From positions 21,173 through 85,172 of the forward strand of contig CAKPRQ010000008.1 in NCBI GenBank assembly GCA_934182605.1: 64,000 nucleotides of DNA, written 5' to 3'. The translations under genes and the position numbers were made by a program. Below are positions 1-8,076 of this stretch, piece after piece. The notes under the pieces are model-generated. The model was not told the DNA's origin. It did not search any database and saw only the letters and a list, made by a program, of their open reading frames with translations. The stretch is from an uncultured Clostridia bacterium. Lineage in GTDB: Bacteria > Bacillota > Clostridia > TANB77 > CAG-508. The stretch's first letter is position 1. Each line of letters begins with the position of its first letter.

Positions 1-1564
1 CGTCGCCGTATTTATCGGCGTTTGCTGAATAATTTCTTACTATATCGTCATTTTTATCTGATACTCTATATACATCCTTATATTTAGGTGCGGCGTCGTA
101 CACAGCCTTACCATAACTTTCTCCAGTTAAATATGAGTTTGCTACAGTTCCACCTTTTGTACTGTCTACGTATGCAGCAGTATGTTCCCAAGAGCCTCCT
201 GCCATATCGTATATTCCATACACGTTTCCAGTTGTACTTAATGCTACATTCGTTTTGTAATTTCCATTTCCTGTATTATATCCACTTAAATTACTCATGC
301 TTTCATCAGCAATTTTATTTCTTCCATACTTACTATGTGCTAAATATGCTGCTGCTCCCCATTCTGTATTTTTTATTAAATGTGGGTCTATTTTATCTTT
401 ATCTGTTGATATTCCATATATACTTGCATTTGCAGAGCTATTCATATTGTAGCAATTTAAGAATATATTATTTCTATTTATACTTCTCCAACTTGATACG
501 TTTCCTACTGTTCTTACTATTACTGAACTACTTGTTAAAACATTTCCTGGTTGTGTTGCTGCATAACTTGCATTTGCTCCACTTGCCTCAAACTTTCCTA
601 CCCATATTCCTTCTAATTCTACTGGTGTTCCATCTTCTTTTTCCCATGTGAAGGCTGGGTGCACTCTATACGAAGTAGTATCTACAGAACCGACTAACGG
701 ATTTGTAAGTAATGTAGATGTACTTGAACCATCTTTATATGTGTTATTTGTATTTAAAAATTTTACTGATATTTCTCCTACTTGGTCTGTATGATAACCA
801 CTTTCTATTTTATATGCATATCTTGGTATCCATACATACATACTTCCATCACTTGTTACTTTTTTTCCGTACATTTCTTCTAATGTTGCAGTATTAGCAT
901 TTGTTACGCCTTCTACTTGCAAATTATCTCTCAACATTATATTGGCCCATTGGCTTGAACTTTCTTTTCCTGATACACTTGTATCTACATAATTAAACCA
1001 TGTATTGTTATCTATTTCTTCTTTTGTTGCTACATACCAACTTGTATCTGTTGTATTATATGTTACCGGTACCATTCCGTCTGCTAATTTTACCGTTATA
1101 TCTGATTTTTGCCCTGGAAGTGTAGATGAACCAGGTGTCTCTGGCCCTTTTTCTTCTTGCACTAAACTTCCATTTATATGGGTTACATTTAAGTTACTAT
1201 CTACATTAAATGTATAACCATCCATTTTTACTATGCCTTCTGTTTCTGTTACTGCTACATATGTTATTTCTTTATCGTAATACACTTGATTTGATGTATC
1301 TGTTAATTTAGGCAAATCAGCTAATTGGGCTACTTCTCCTGTATCATAAATTGTTTGCATATCTAAATTTAACATTTTTACTCTAAATTTTTCTAATACA
1401 GATGATTTATTATACTCATCTGCAGCCAATTTTGTTTTATCAAATAATCCTCCATCATTTGTTAATACAGATATCCCTACTCCTGCTAATATTAACATTA
1501 TTATTACAGTTAGTACTAAAGATATTAATGTTATTCCTTTTTCTTTAATTTGTAATTTTTTCAT
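1..1564 (-). CDS. Pilin-like surface protein with FGE/C-type-lectin domain (C-terminus beyond window)
   Basis: The reading frame opens at an ATG at 1564 and stays open to base 1, so the C-terminus lies outside. The N-terminus (MKKLQIKEKGITLISLV) is a prepilin-like leader: a charged stretch, a Gly, then a hydrophobic helix of about 20 residues. The glutamate normally at +5 of mature type IV pilins is absent, so it is a pseudopilin-like anchor. A spacer follows, then an FGE-sulfatase/C-type-lectin region containing WYVAT, YVWIPRYAY and YDMAGGSWEH-like motifs. It is a close paralogue of the gene at 5750-7357: the visible end (RNYSANADKYGD) aligns with that protein's RNYAANADKYGD, about 10 residues before its GC-rich hypervariable tail. 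The matching tail of this gene should therefore lie just left of base 1. Inferred role: displayed binding protein. The family assignment is firm, the ligand unknown. Confidence 0.85.
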   Translation of the reverse strand, partial: MKKLQIKEKGITLISLVLTVIIMLILAGVGISVLTNDGGLFDKTKLAADEYNKSSVLEKFRVKMLNLDMQTIYDTGEVAQLADLPKLTDTSNQVYYDKEITYVAVTETEGIVKMDGYTFNVDSNLNVTHINGSLVQEEKGPETPGSSTLPGQKSDITVKLADGMVPVTYNTTDTSWYVATKEEIDNNTWFNYVDTSVSGKESSSQWANIMLRDNLQVEGVTNANTATLEEMYGKKVTSDGSMYVWIPRYAYKIESGYHTDQVGEISVKFLNTNNTYKDGSSTSTLLTNPLVGSVDTTSYRVHPAFTWEKEDGTPVELEGIWVGKFEASGANASYAATQPGNVLTSSSVIVRTVGNVSSWRSINRNNIFLNCYNMNSSANASIYGISTDKDKIDPHLIKNTEWGAAAYLAHSKYGRNKIADESMSNLSGYNTGNGNYKTNVALSTTGNVYGIYDMAGGSWEHTAAYVDSTKGGTVANSYLTGESYGKAVYDAAPKYKDVYRVSDKNDDIVRNYSANADKYGD

Positions 1565-1793
1565 TTTTACTTTTCATTCCTTGTTTATTATATTTAGGTT
1601 TTTAATAAGGAATTACCTATAAACCTATTTTACAATTTAGCCATTACATATCTTTCTGTTTACTTTTATATTTTATACTATTATTCATAAAATATGAACA
1701 AGTAAATATACGACTTAAAACGCATTTACATTTTTATAATTTTGCTTTTATATAGTATTTCCAATTGGTCCTGCTCTATACCTTAAAACACAT

Positions 1794-1837
1794 AAAGATA
1801 GACCCATGATATAAAAAAATATCATAATTCTATCTTT
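1794..1837 (-). terminator. Hairpin between small ORF 1 and the pilin-like gene
   Basis: AAAGATAGA pairs with TCTATCTTT, and inside it ATGATAT pairs with ATATCAT around an A/T-rich loop. It lies between the 38-codon small ORF (1869-1985) and the pilin-like gene. A hairpin with the same outer arms (AGATAGA/TCTATCT) lies at the equivalent place before the second pilin-like gene (7678-7749). It could be a terminator/attenuator or an RNA processing element of the leader; the sequence does not decide. Confidence 0.5.
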
Positions 1838-1868
1838 ATTTATATATTCTTCAATTTTTACATTACTT

Positions 1869-1985
1869 TTATTTTCTAAAAGACAATACACCGTGGTCGA
1901 GTAAACGAATTCCACGTTGAATAAAGAGATTCTCTCTTTCTCTCTCTACAACCGCAAGGGTTTTGAGACTTTTTGTTGTTTTCAT
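1869..1985 (-). CDS. Small ORF 1 (38 aa), dinucleotide-repeat small-ORF family
   Basis: The ATG at 1985 is preceded by AAGGAGG with an 8-base spacing, an excellent ribosome binding site. The peptide starts MKTTKSLKTLAVVERERENL and ends in GVLSFRK. The DNA core AAAACCCTTGCGGTTGTA is followed directly by a (GA)-rich tract. The same core recurs at 3813-3935, followed by (AC)n, and in a diverged form at 7802-7915, followed by (AT)n. It lies about 300 bases upstream of the start of a pilin-like gene and could be a leader peptide or an unknown small protein. No function is recognised. Translation is supported by the ribosome binding site and by the shared ending with the other copies, not by any known family. 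Confidence 0.45.
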   Translation of the reverse strand: MKTTKSLKTLAVVERERENLFIQRGIRLLDHGVLSFRK

Positions 1986-2023
1986 CTTTCATTCCTCCTT
2001 ATTCTTCGCTTTCGCTCCTCACA

Positions 2024-2056
2024 GAACCGTACGTGCCCTATTAAGGCATACGGCTC
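2024..2056 (-). ncRNA. Group II intron domain V
   Basis: Read on the minus strand, GAGCCGTATG pairs with CGTACGGTTC around a short loop. This is the conserved catalytic hairpin near the 3' end of group II introns, lying 20 bases after the RT stop codon, as in intact elements. Confidence 0.8.
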
Positions 2057-2075
2057 TTTGTTATAATCTTTCACT

Positions 2076-3382
2076 TTAGCTTACTGCAACATATATTCGT
2101 GGTTGTATTATTGGATTATATTTTAGTATTTTGTTATATTTTTCCCAACTCATCTTTTTCTTTTGACCTCTTCCTCTTAATTGCTTAAATAGTGTCATTA
2201 TTATATATCGCCTAAATTCTTCTAGTTTATTATAGTTATCTGTTATTCCATAATATCTGTAATGTCCTATTAATTTTACATTTAGTCTTTTTATTATTTC
2301 TGTTGGTTCTCGTTGAATATTTTCTTTAATCCATTGTTTTGCATTCTGTTTCTTTGTTTTCATTTTCTTTTGGCTTGTTTTATGTATTACTTTGTAGTAT
2401 CCTTTTCTTGTTTTTCCGTTTATATGTGTAAATCCTAAGAAATCAAACTTATCTTTACTTCCGATTATTACTTTTTCCAAATTTTATGATTTTCGTCTTA
2501 TCTTCTGCTAGTTCTAATTTAAATTTCTCTAGTCTTTCTTTCAGTTCTTTATAAAATTTATAGGCTTCTTTTTCATACTCAAAACATACTACAAAATCAT
2601 CCGCATATCTTACTAGATATACTTCACCTTTATATCTCTTCTTGATGTCTTTTTCTATCCATAAATCTAGTACATAGTGTAGATATACATTTGCCAATAT
2701 TGGGCTTATTAATCCTCCTTGTGGCGTTCCTTGTTCTGTCTTTATTTTCTTTCCCTGTTCCATTATTCCACTCTTGAGAAATCTCTTTATATATCTTATG
2801 AAATGTTTATCCTGTATCGTATGTTCTAAGAATTTTATTAGCCATTTGTGGTCTACGTTGTCAAAGAAGCTTTTTTATATCTGCATCCACTATGTAATTT
2901 ACTCTTCTTTCTTTTATTATTTTGTTTAGTGCTATTATCGCTTCATGGCAATTCTTTCTGGGTCTAAAACCATATGAACATTCTAGAAAGATATTTTCAT
3001 ATATTTCATTTAATACTTCAGCAAACGAACCTTGTACTATTTTGTCTCTATATGCTGGTATCCCTAACGGTCTTAGTTTATCACTTCCTGCTTTTGGAAT
3101 ATATGCTCGTCTTACTGGTGTAGGTCTATACTTGAAACTTCTCATTTCTTCTATTATTTCCTCTATATTATCTCTAAGATTTTCTTCGTATGTTATTTTA
3201 TCTACACCGTCTATTCCTGTCGCTTTACCTTTCTCTTGTTTTCTGTGTTCTTTTAGTAAACTTTCATAATTTATATATTTCATCAGCCCTTGTACATGTT
3301 TATATGTCTGCAGTTGCTTAGTTATCTTTGTGTAATCATTTGACACTTCAATCACCTCCTTGTGTGACTTGTGTTTATTCAC
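2076..3382 (-). pseudogene. ltrA: Group II intron reverse transcriptase/maturase, two frameshifts
   Basis: Three consecutive pieces, 3382-2861, about 2870-2455 and 2480-2076, together give one group II intron RT. Motifs in order: KATGIDGV and RPLGIP (RT1/2), SYGFRP, GTPQGGLISPILANVYL (RT4), YADDFVV (catalytic aspartates), FLGF, then a maturase X domain containing QWIKENI and LIGHYRYYG, and a short tail. An extra A in the A6 run at 2871-2876 breaks DADIK-SFFDNVDH; removing one base restores the frame. A second one-base shift near 2455-2465 separates KTKIIKFGK from DKFDFLGF. The QGG-SP sequence in motif 4 marks a group II intron RT and not a DGR RT, which has SQ at this place. Homopolymer sequencing error is possible for the first shift. 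Confidence 0.85.
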
Positions 3383-3812
3383 AAAGTCGATTATTACATA
3401 GATTCCTTCCCTCCATTAGCATTACCTAATTTCTTCGGTACTATTAATCTATCCGACTCCCAATATATCATTAATACTTGCTTTCCGTCCCCGTCCCGCT
3501 TGTATCTACCTCTCGGAATATATTGGGTCTCCCCGGTCTACTTAATATAACTATCTATGCTCGCCAGCTTCATCGACCCCGATGGAACCTATATATTCTT
3601 ACCATACCGACTATATATTGCCGCTTGCTGCTCACACAATGGCATCAGCTTCCATTTCTTCACCTAACGAGGCTCATTCCGTTCACGCTTTCGCATTCTG
3701 GCTCTCATATTCCCCGACTTACGCTTAAACCTAACATTACTGTTTTGGCTCCAAAGTCTAGGTACTAGCTGTTGGTTAGACTTTACTAGGTAGGCATTCC
3801 ACCTACTTTATA

Positions 3813-3935
3813 TCAAGCATCTATCAGGACGCACTGTGTGTGTACAGCCGCAAGGGTTTCAGCGTTTTTTCTAAATTTTATATTATTCATTTTTTCTTTT
3901 ACACTTATATTTTTTTCATCTATATTTTTCATCAT
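3813..3935 (-). CDS. Small ORF 2 (40 aa), interrupted by the group II intron
   Basis: Starts at tandem ATGs (3935) behind an AAGGAA-like site. The peptide reads MMKNIDEKNISVKEKMNNIK and later ETLAAVHTQ. Its core DNA (CGCTGAAACCCTTGCGGCTGTA, 3838-3859) matches those of small ORFs 1 and 3 and runs into an (AC)n tract, where the group II intron 5' end (GTGCG, 3834) begins. The last six codons and stop therefore come from intron sequence; the original C-terminus is lost or lies past the intron. No known family. Confidence 0.4.
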   Translation of the reverse strand: MMKNIDEKNISVKEKMNNIKFRKNAETLAAVHTQCVLIDA

Positions 3936-4443
3936 TTAAAATCCGTTCCTTTCTCACTTTGTTCAAATGCACACATAACTATTAAAGCTAATTAATTTTT
4001 CTTGCTTACATCTTTTATTTTTTCTTTTACAATTTTATATTTTTTTATTCTCATTGTCAAGAAATTTCAGGAATTTTTATTATTTTTTTGTTTGATTTTT
4101 CGACATTATCAGAAATTAATTTTATATAAATTGCATTTTTTATTTAATTTTTTTTATTTAAACATCTTATTTTTATAAAATTATGGCTCTTATCATATCG
4201 AAAATTGTCGAACGAAAGCCTTGAAATTTCTAACTTTTACCCCTTTACAAATCAAAAAATTTATGATAATATATATACAAGTTTCAAATTGCAATTTTAA
4301 ACTATAATTTATATTTTCAACTTTAGGTTGGACATAAAGATTTATCTTATAGGCATATCGCCTATTTATCCAAAAAGATAATACTTAATATGTATTAAAA
4401 TTAATAAATTAATTTTAAATCTCAGAAAACTTTAAGGTATATA

Positions 4444-4472
4444 TTGACTGCAAAGTATATTTGTGCTATAAT
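4444..4472 (+). promoter_or_regulatory. Promoter of the Rpn-like nuclease gene
   Basis: TTGACT (4444-4449), a 17-base spacer and a perfect TATAAT (4467-4472), pointing toward the plus-strand gene at 4638. The predicted leader is about 160 bases long. Confidence 0.7.
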
Positions 4473-4523
4473 TTAGTATAAATAGATAGACTATTTGTTT
4501 TACTATTATCATCACAAATATAT

Positions 4524-4542
4524 TTCTATATTCAATATAGAA
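4524..4542. repeat. Short inverted repeat in the leader of the Rpn-like gene
   Basis: TTCTATATT-C-AATATAGAA is a perfect 9-bp palindrome with one central base, about 50 bases after the -10 box. It could be an operator or a leader hairpin; nothing else identifies it. Confidence 0.4.
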
Positions 4543-4637
4543 CAACAGCGGACTTTCTTTACATTCAGACTAATAAAAGATTTTCAAGGTCCAGCACCAT
4601 TGTTCGTGTACCAATTATATAAAAAACTTTTTACAAG

Positions 4638-5585
4638 GTGGTGATGATTATAGGTACTTATTACAAACCTACTAATGATATTGTTTTCCAACTAATATTT
4701 GGTAAAAGTAAAAACAAAAATCTAACAGATAACTTTATTAAATCTATATTAAAACATGAAAAAGAAAATATAGAACTAAACAATATAAAAATCAAATCTG
4801 AATTTTCTTTAGAAAAACTAAACTTAAATGATAAAGGTGTTAGACTAGATGTTATTGCCGAATACGATAACGCCACTGTTTGTATTGAAATGCAAAACAA
4901 AAAAAGTTCTAATATTTATCAACGTGCAAGATGTTATGCGGCTAAAATCAGTGCAATGCAATTAAATGCTGGACAAGATTATTTAGAGCTTAAGCCTTTA
5001 ATTATGATAAACATTTTAAATTACAAACCAGAAAAACATTATACTAATGACTATATTGAGCATGTCATTACAGTTAATAAACAATATCGTGAACAATATG
5101 TTAAAATGGGAATTAAATTTATATTTATATTTTTAGATCAAATTAAAAATATTGATATATTTGATCCTAAAAATGAATTTATTCATTGGTTAAAATTTAT
5201 TAAATTTGATAACAGGGAGGTGATAGAAATGATAAACACTATGAATAAAAATACTAAATTAGCTACAGAAGAGTTAGATAAAATAAATGCTGATGAGGAA
5301 GAAAGAAATATTGCCAGAATTCTTGAATTTGATGAACTTGATAGAAAATTAGAATACAGTGCTGGTGTTGATGCTGGCAGAATTGAAGGAAAAGCGGAAG
5401 GTATAGCCGAGGGTAGAGCTGAAGGTAGAGCCGAGGGTAAAGCAGAAGGTCTAATTGCTGGAAAACTAGAAGCTTTTATAGAACTTGCTAAACAAATGCA
5501 AAAAAAGAAATACGATATTTCTGAAATAAAGGATTTAACTGGGCTTTCTGAAAATGAAATTCTTAAATTAACCGGAAATGCTTAA
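4638..5585 (+). CDS. Rpn-family (PD-(D/E)XK) recombination-promoting nuclease/putative transposase
   Basis: About 315 residues, the usual length for the family. The N-terminus YYKPTNDIVFQLIFG is the family signature. The PD-(D/E)XK nuclease core follows, with RLDVIAEYDN and CIEMQNKK supplying the D...E-x-Q metal-binding pattern. The C-terminal part has a run of repeated AEG(R/K) units (about residues 250-272), typical of this family. It ends in a helix-turn-helix-like KDLTGLSENEILKLTG segment. Known Rpn proteins are DNA endonucleases that stimulate recombination. The start is uncertain: GTG at 4638 or ATG at 4644, both crowded against the AAGGTGG site. This is the only plus-strand gene in the first 20 kb, with its own promoter and terminator, consistent with independent acquisition. 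Confidence 0.85.
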   Translation: MVMIIGTYYKPTNDIVFQLIFGKSKNKNLTDNFIKSILKHEKENIELNNIKIKSEFSLEKLNLNDKGVRLDVIAEYDNATVCIEMQNKKSSNIYQRARCYAAKISAMQLNAGQDYLELKPLIMINILNYKPEKHYTNDYIEHVITVNKQYREQYVKMGIKFIFIFLDQIKNIDIFDPKNEFIHWLKFIKFDNREVIEMINTMNKNTKLATEELDKINADEEERNIARILEFDELDRKLEYSAGVDAGRIEGKAEGIAEGRAEGRAEGKAEGLIAGKLEAFIELAKQMQKKKYDISEIKDLTGLSENEILKLTGNA

Positions 5586-5605
5586 AAATAAAAGAATATT
5601 AACAT

Positions 5606-5649
5606 AAAAATATGATGTGTGATTTTTCTAATCCACACACCATATTTTT
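5606..5649 (+). terminator. Terminator after the Rpn-like gene
   Basis: AAAAATATG-TGTGTG pairs with CACACA-CATATTTTT around a 12-base loop, ending in a T run, 20 bases after the stop codon. Confidence 0.7.
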
Positions 5650-5668
5650 ATATACTATCAAATATATA

Positions 5669-5697
5669 CAACTTATCTTAAATTTTAAGATAAGTTG
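5669..5697. repeat. Perfect palindrome between convergent genes
   Basis: CAACTTATCTTAAA pairs exactly with TTTAAGATAAGTTG around one base. It sits between the Rpn terminator and the 3' end of the pilin-like gene, about 30 bases past the hairpin that follows the variable tail. It may be a back-up bidirectional terminator or a cruciform. Confidence 0.5.
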
Positions 5698-5725
5698 CAT
5701 ATACTTTTATATTTTTAAATAAAAA

Positions 5726-5760
5726 CCACACTCACCAAATGTTTTAAGACTAAAGTGTGG
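5726..5760 (-). terminator. Hairpin overlapping the stop codon of the variable lectin gene
   Basis: On the minus strand CCACACT (5760-5754, overlapping the last sense codons just upstream of the stop) pairs with AGTGTGG (5732-5726), followed by TTTTTATTT. It can act as an intrinsic terminator. It also sits immediately after the putative DGR variable region, where characterised DGRs need a hairpin/cruciform for target recognition. Confidence 0.6.
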
Positions 5761-7357
5761 CGAGCACGGCGCGGAAACCGTGGGCAGAGTAAGAACCGCC
5801 TGTGCTGTGATGGAACGCGAACACACCAGCGTTGGCTCCGCCACCGTAGCCACCTCCGCGGTAAAAGAACGGTTCGCTAGAAAACGGAAAGGACGTGTGG
5901 TCTCCGTACCAGCCTGAACCTAGGTAATTTGTTCCGTCATAGCTTGTATAACTTGTTTCAAATATACCGTCCCCATATTTATCTGCATTTGCTGCATAGT
6001 TTCTTACTCTATCATCTGATTTTCCTACTACATATACGTCTTTATACTTATCAGCGGCGTCATATACCGCTTTTCCATAATCTGTACTTGTTAAATATGA
6101 GTTTGCTACAGTTCCACCTTTTGTACTGTCTACATATGCTGCTACGTGTTCCCAAGAGCCTCCTGCCATATCATATATTCCATATACATTTCCTGTTGTA
6201 CTCATTGTTACATTTGCTTTGTAATTTCCATTTCCTGTATTATATCCTGATAAATTTGCTGTTACTTCTGTTCCATTTCTTCCATATACACTATGTGCTA
6301 AATATGCAGCAGCACCCCATTCTGTATTTTTTATTAAATGTGGATCTATTATATCTTTATTTGTCGATATTCCATAAATACTCGCATTACTTTCATTATT
6401 CATATCGTAACAATTTAAAAATATATTATTTCTATTTATACTTCTCCAACTACCTACATTTCCTACTGTTCTTAATATTACACTATTTGATGTTCGTACA
6501 TTTCCTGCTTGTGTTGCACTAAAACTTGCATTTGCTCCACTTGCCTCAAACTTTCCTACCCATATTCCTTCTAATTCTACTGGTGTTCCATCTTCTTTTT
6601 CCCAGCTAAAGGCTGGATGTACTAAGTAATTTAATGAAGCATTTACTAATGTTTCTGCTGGATTTGATACTATAATTGATATGTTACTTCCATCTTTAAA
6701 TGTATTATCTGTATTTAAAAATTTTATTAATATTTCTCCTGCTTGGTCTGTATGGTAGCCACTCTCTATTTTATATGCATATCTTGGTATCCATACATAC
6801 ATACTTCCTTCACTTGTTACTTTTTTTCCATATAGTTCTTCTATATTTGCTGCACTTGCATTTGTAACTCCTTCTACTTTTAGATTATCTCTTAACATTA
6901 CGTTTGCCCATTTACTTTTATTTTCTTGCCCTACTACACTTGTATCTACATAATCAAACCAAGTATTATTTGTTATTTCTTCTTCCGTTGCTACATACCA
7001 ACTACCATCACTTTCGTTATATGTTACTGGCACCATTCCTTCTGTTAATTTTACACTTATTTCTGATACTTCTCCTTGTGTTATATCATCATCTCCAGTA
7101 CCTGTCCCTGGCTTTCCACTTCCATTTACTGTACCATTAAAACTTGATTCTAATTGTTCTATTAAATTCTGTATTTTATCATTTTCACTTTGTACTGCAT
7201 TTTCATATGTCTCTTTTGCTTCCCTTGCCTTACTAAATAGCCCATCTCCATTTATTACTGCTGTTATTACTACTCCTGCTAATATTAACATTATTATTAC
7301 TGTTATTACTAATGAAATTAATGTTATTCCTTTTTCTTTTCTTACTATCTTTTTCAT
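5750..7357 (-). CDS. Pilin-like surface protein with FGE/C-type-lectin variable C-terminus
   Basis: 535 residues. Residues 1-40: a prepilin-like leader and membrane helix (KEKGITLISLVITVIIMLIL; Gly before Ile as cleavage site, no Glu at +5). Residues 40-110: coiled-coil and a Gly/Ser-rich linker. Residues 115-535: an FGE-sulfatase/C-type-lectin domain with WYVATEEE, YVWIPRYAYKI, GIWVGKFEASG, NTEWGAAAYL and YDMAGGSWEHVAAYV. The last ~55 residues form the GC-rich hypervariable tail described separately. The start is the first ATG, behind TAGGAGG-like bases. The protein would be anchored in the membrane or assembled in a pilus-like fibre with the variable lectin face outward. It is a paralogue of 1-1564 and shares the ending of 61945-64000. 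The ligand is unknown. Confidence 0.85.
   Translation of the reverse strand: MKKIVRKEKGITLISLVITVIIMLILAGVVITAVINGDGLFSKAREAKETYENAVQSENDKIQNLIEQLESSFNGTVNGSGKPGTGTGDDDITQGEVSEISVKLTEGMVPVTYNESDGSWYVATEEEITNNTWFDYVDTSVVGQENKSKWANVMLRDNLKVEGVTNASAANIEELYGKKVTSEGSMYVWIPRYAYKIESGYHTDQAGEILIKFLNTDNTFKDGSNISIIVSNPAETLVNASLNYLVHPAFSWEKEDGTPVELEGIWVGKFEASGANASFSATQAGNVRTSNSVILRTVGNVGSWRSINRNNIFLNCYDMNNESNASIYGISTNKDIIDPHLIKNTEWGAAAYLAHSVYGRNGTEVTANLSGYNTGNGNYKANVTMSTTGNVYGIYDMAGGSWEHVAAYVDSTKGGTVANSYLTSTDYGKAVYDAADKYKDVYVVGKSDDRVRNYAANADKYGDGIFETSYTSYDGTNYLGSGWYGDHTSFPFSSEPFFYRGGGYGGGANAGVFAFHHSTGGSYSAHGFRAVLATL
5753..5920 (-). other. Putative DGR variable region (VR) of the 5750-7357 gene
   Basis: The final ~160 bases of this AT-rich gene jump to about 60% G+C by hand count. 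Codons here are mostly NNC (TAC, GAC, CAC, TCC, AGC, GGC, GCC), as expected if AAC codons of a template repeat were randomised at both adenines. The encoded tail (GWYG..SFPFSSEPFFYRGG and HGFRAVL) follows the layout of DGR C-type-lectin variable regions: GW, FP, PFF-RGG, G-AG-F-F, GFR-V. The tail of the gene at 61945 has the same frame of constant residues with different residues between. Template repeat and RT are not in the window. Confidence 0.7.
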
Positions 7358-7677
7358 TTTATTTCTTTCCTCCTAATTTTAATTTTTAAACTTCACATAT
7401 ATTATAATTCTTATATTGCATTTTGAGAACAAACGCATATGCGAGTTTTTTCAATTAATAAATTTTCTCATATTCCTTGAAAAATTTACCTTTTAGCCCT
7501 AATTTTATATCAAAAAAAATTTTTTTGATTTTATTTTTACTGCATTTATATAAAAATATTTTATTGTTCATCTTATATTTTTAAGTATACCCAAATATTT
7601 TAAAAAAATTTAATTTTAATTAAAACTTACTATAAATTTATCTATTCTTTTTCCTTCAACTTTCTTAAAGATACAAA

Positions 7678-7749
7678 AAGATAGACCTATACTTTTTATG
7701 TTAGGGACTGGCTCTAACATTCATGCCTATTTTTAGTATAGTTCTATCT
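7678..7749 (-). terminator. Long hairpin in the leader of the pilin-like gene
   Basis: On the minus strand AGATAGA-CTATACT pairs with AGTATAG-TCTATCT, and an inner ATGTTAG pairs with CTAACAT; the structure is followed by TTTTTGT. It occupies the same position relative to small ORF 3 and the pilin-like gene as the hairpin at 1794-1837 does for small ORF 1. Likely a terminator/attenuator. Confidence 0.5.
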
Positions 7750-7801
7750 CTAATTCTATTATTCAATTTCAAAAATCTATATATTAAAGTCTTTTTGTTT
7801 T

Positions 7802-7915
7802 CTAAATGACAATATACGATATATATATATATATATATACAGCCATGCGGTTTTCAGCGATTTTCATTATTTTTTTCATTTTATTTTCTTCTTTTAATTT
7901 TAAGTTTTTTAACAT
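7802..7915 (-). CDS. Small ORF 3 (37 aa) with an (AT)n tract
   Basis: Starts at ATG 7915 behind GAGGAG. The peptide begins MLKNLKLKEENKMKKIMK and continues ENRMAV, then a run of Tyr-Ile pairs encoded by about ten AT units (7819-7839). In the present frame it stops five codons after the tract. One frame over, the same DNA reads R-I-L-S-F-R-K, matching the GVLSFRK ending of small ORF 1. Tract-length change could therefore switch the C-terminus. It lies upstream of the pilin-like gene at 5750-7357. No known family; whether it is translated is unproven. Confidence 0.35.
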   Translation of the reverse strand: MLKNLKLKEENKMKKIMKIAENRMAVYIYIYISYIVI

Positions 7916-8076
7916 TTTTTATTTTTCTCCTCTTATTCCTTATTCTACTATCCAAATATTATCACATTTTTTTATTTTATGCAATACTAACCCTATTATT
8001 TCCTAATCATTTATTACTGTATAAACCTAAATTTTTAATTTAAACCTAGTACTTTCAAGAATTTTATAATAAAATA

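Larger units (their letters stand above)
1990..3834 (-). mobile_element. Group II intron (degenerate maturase ORF)
   Basis: On the minus strand the element starts with GTGCG at 3834, the usual 5' end of bacterial group II introns. A structured 450-base domain I region follows (3383-3834), then an RT/maturase ORF (3382-2076), then a domain V hairpin (2056-2024) and a short GAAA-containing hairpin that would be domain VI. The 3' splice junction is not pinned; I place it near 1990. The 5' exon ends in the (AC)n tract of small ORF 2. The encoded reverse transcriptase carries two frameshifts, so the intron is probably unable to move on its own unless these are sequence errors. Confidence 0.8.

Noticed and set aside
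88..651. Leu/Tyr-rich plus-strand frame
   Set aside because: Opposite-strand shadow of the pilin-like gene; similar Leu-rich shadows occur at 5929-6522, 48936-49568, 52322-52759 and 55252-55737.
2870..2880. Programmed frameshift at A6 in the intron RT
   Set aside because: The needed shift is +1 (or one base deleted), not the -1 shift that A-AAA-AAG promotes, and a second shift elsewhere is also needed; decay or error is simpler.
2076..3382. RT as the DGR reverse transcriptase for the lectin genes
   Set aside because: Motif 4 reads QGGLISP, a maturase X domain follows, and domain V lies directly after it: this is a group II intron RT. No template repeat lies nearby.
5390..5460. Tandem GAAGGT-like repeats as a CRISPR or satellite
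   Set aside because: They encode the AEG(R/K) run normal for Rpn-family proteins.
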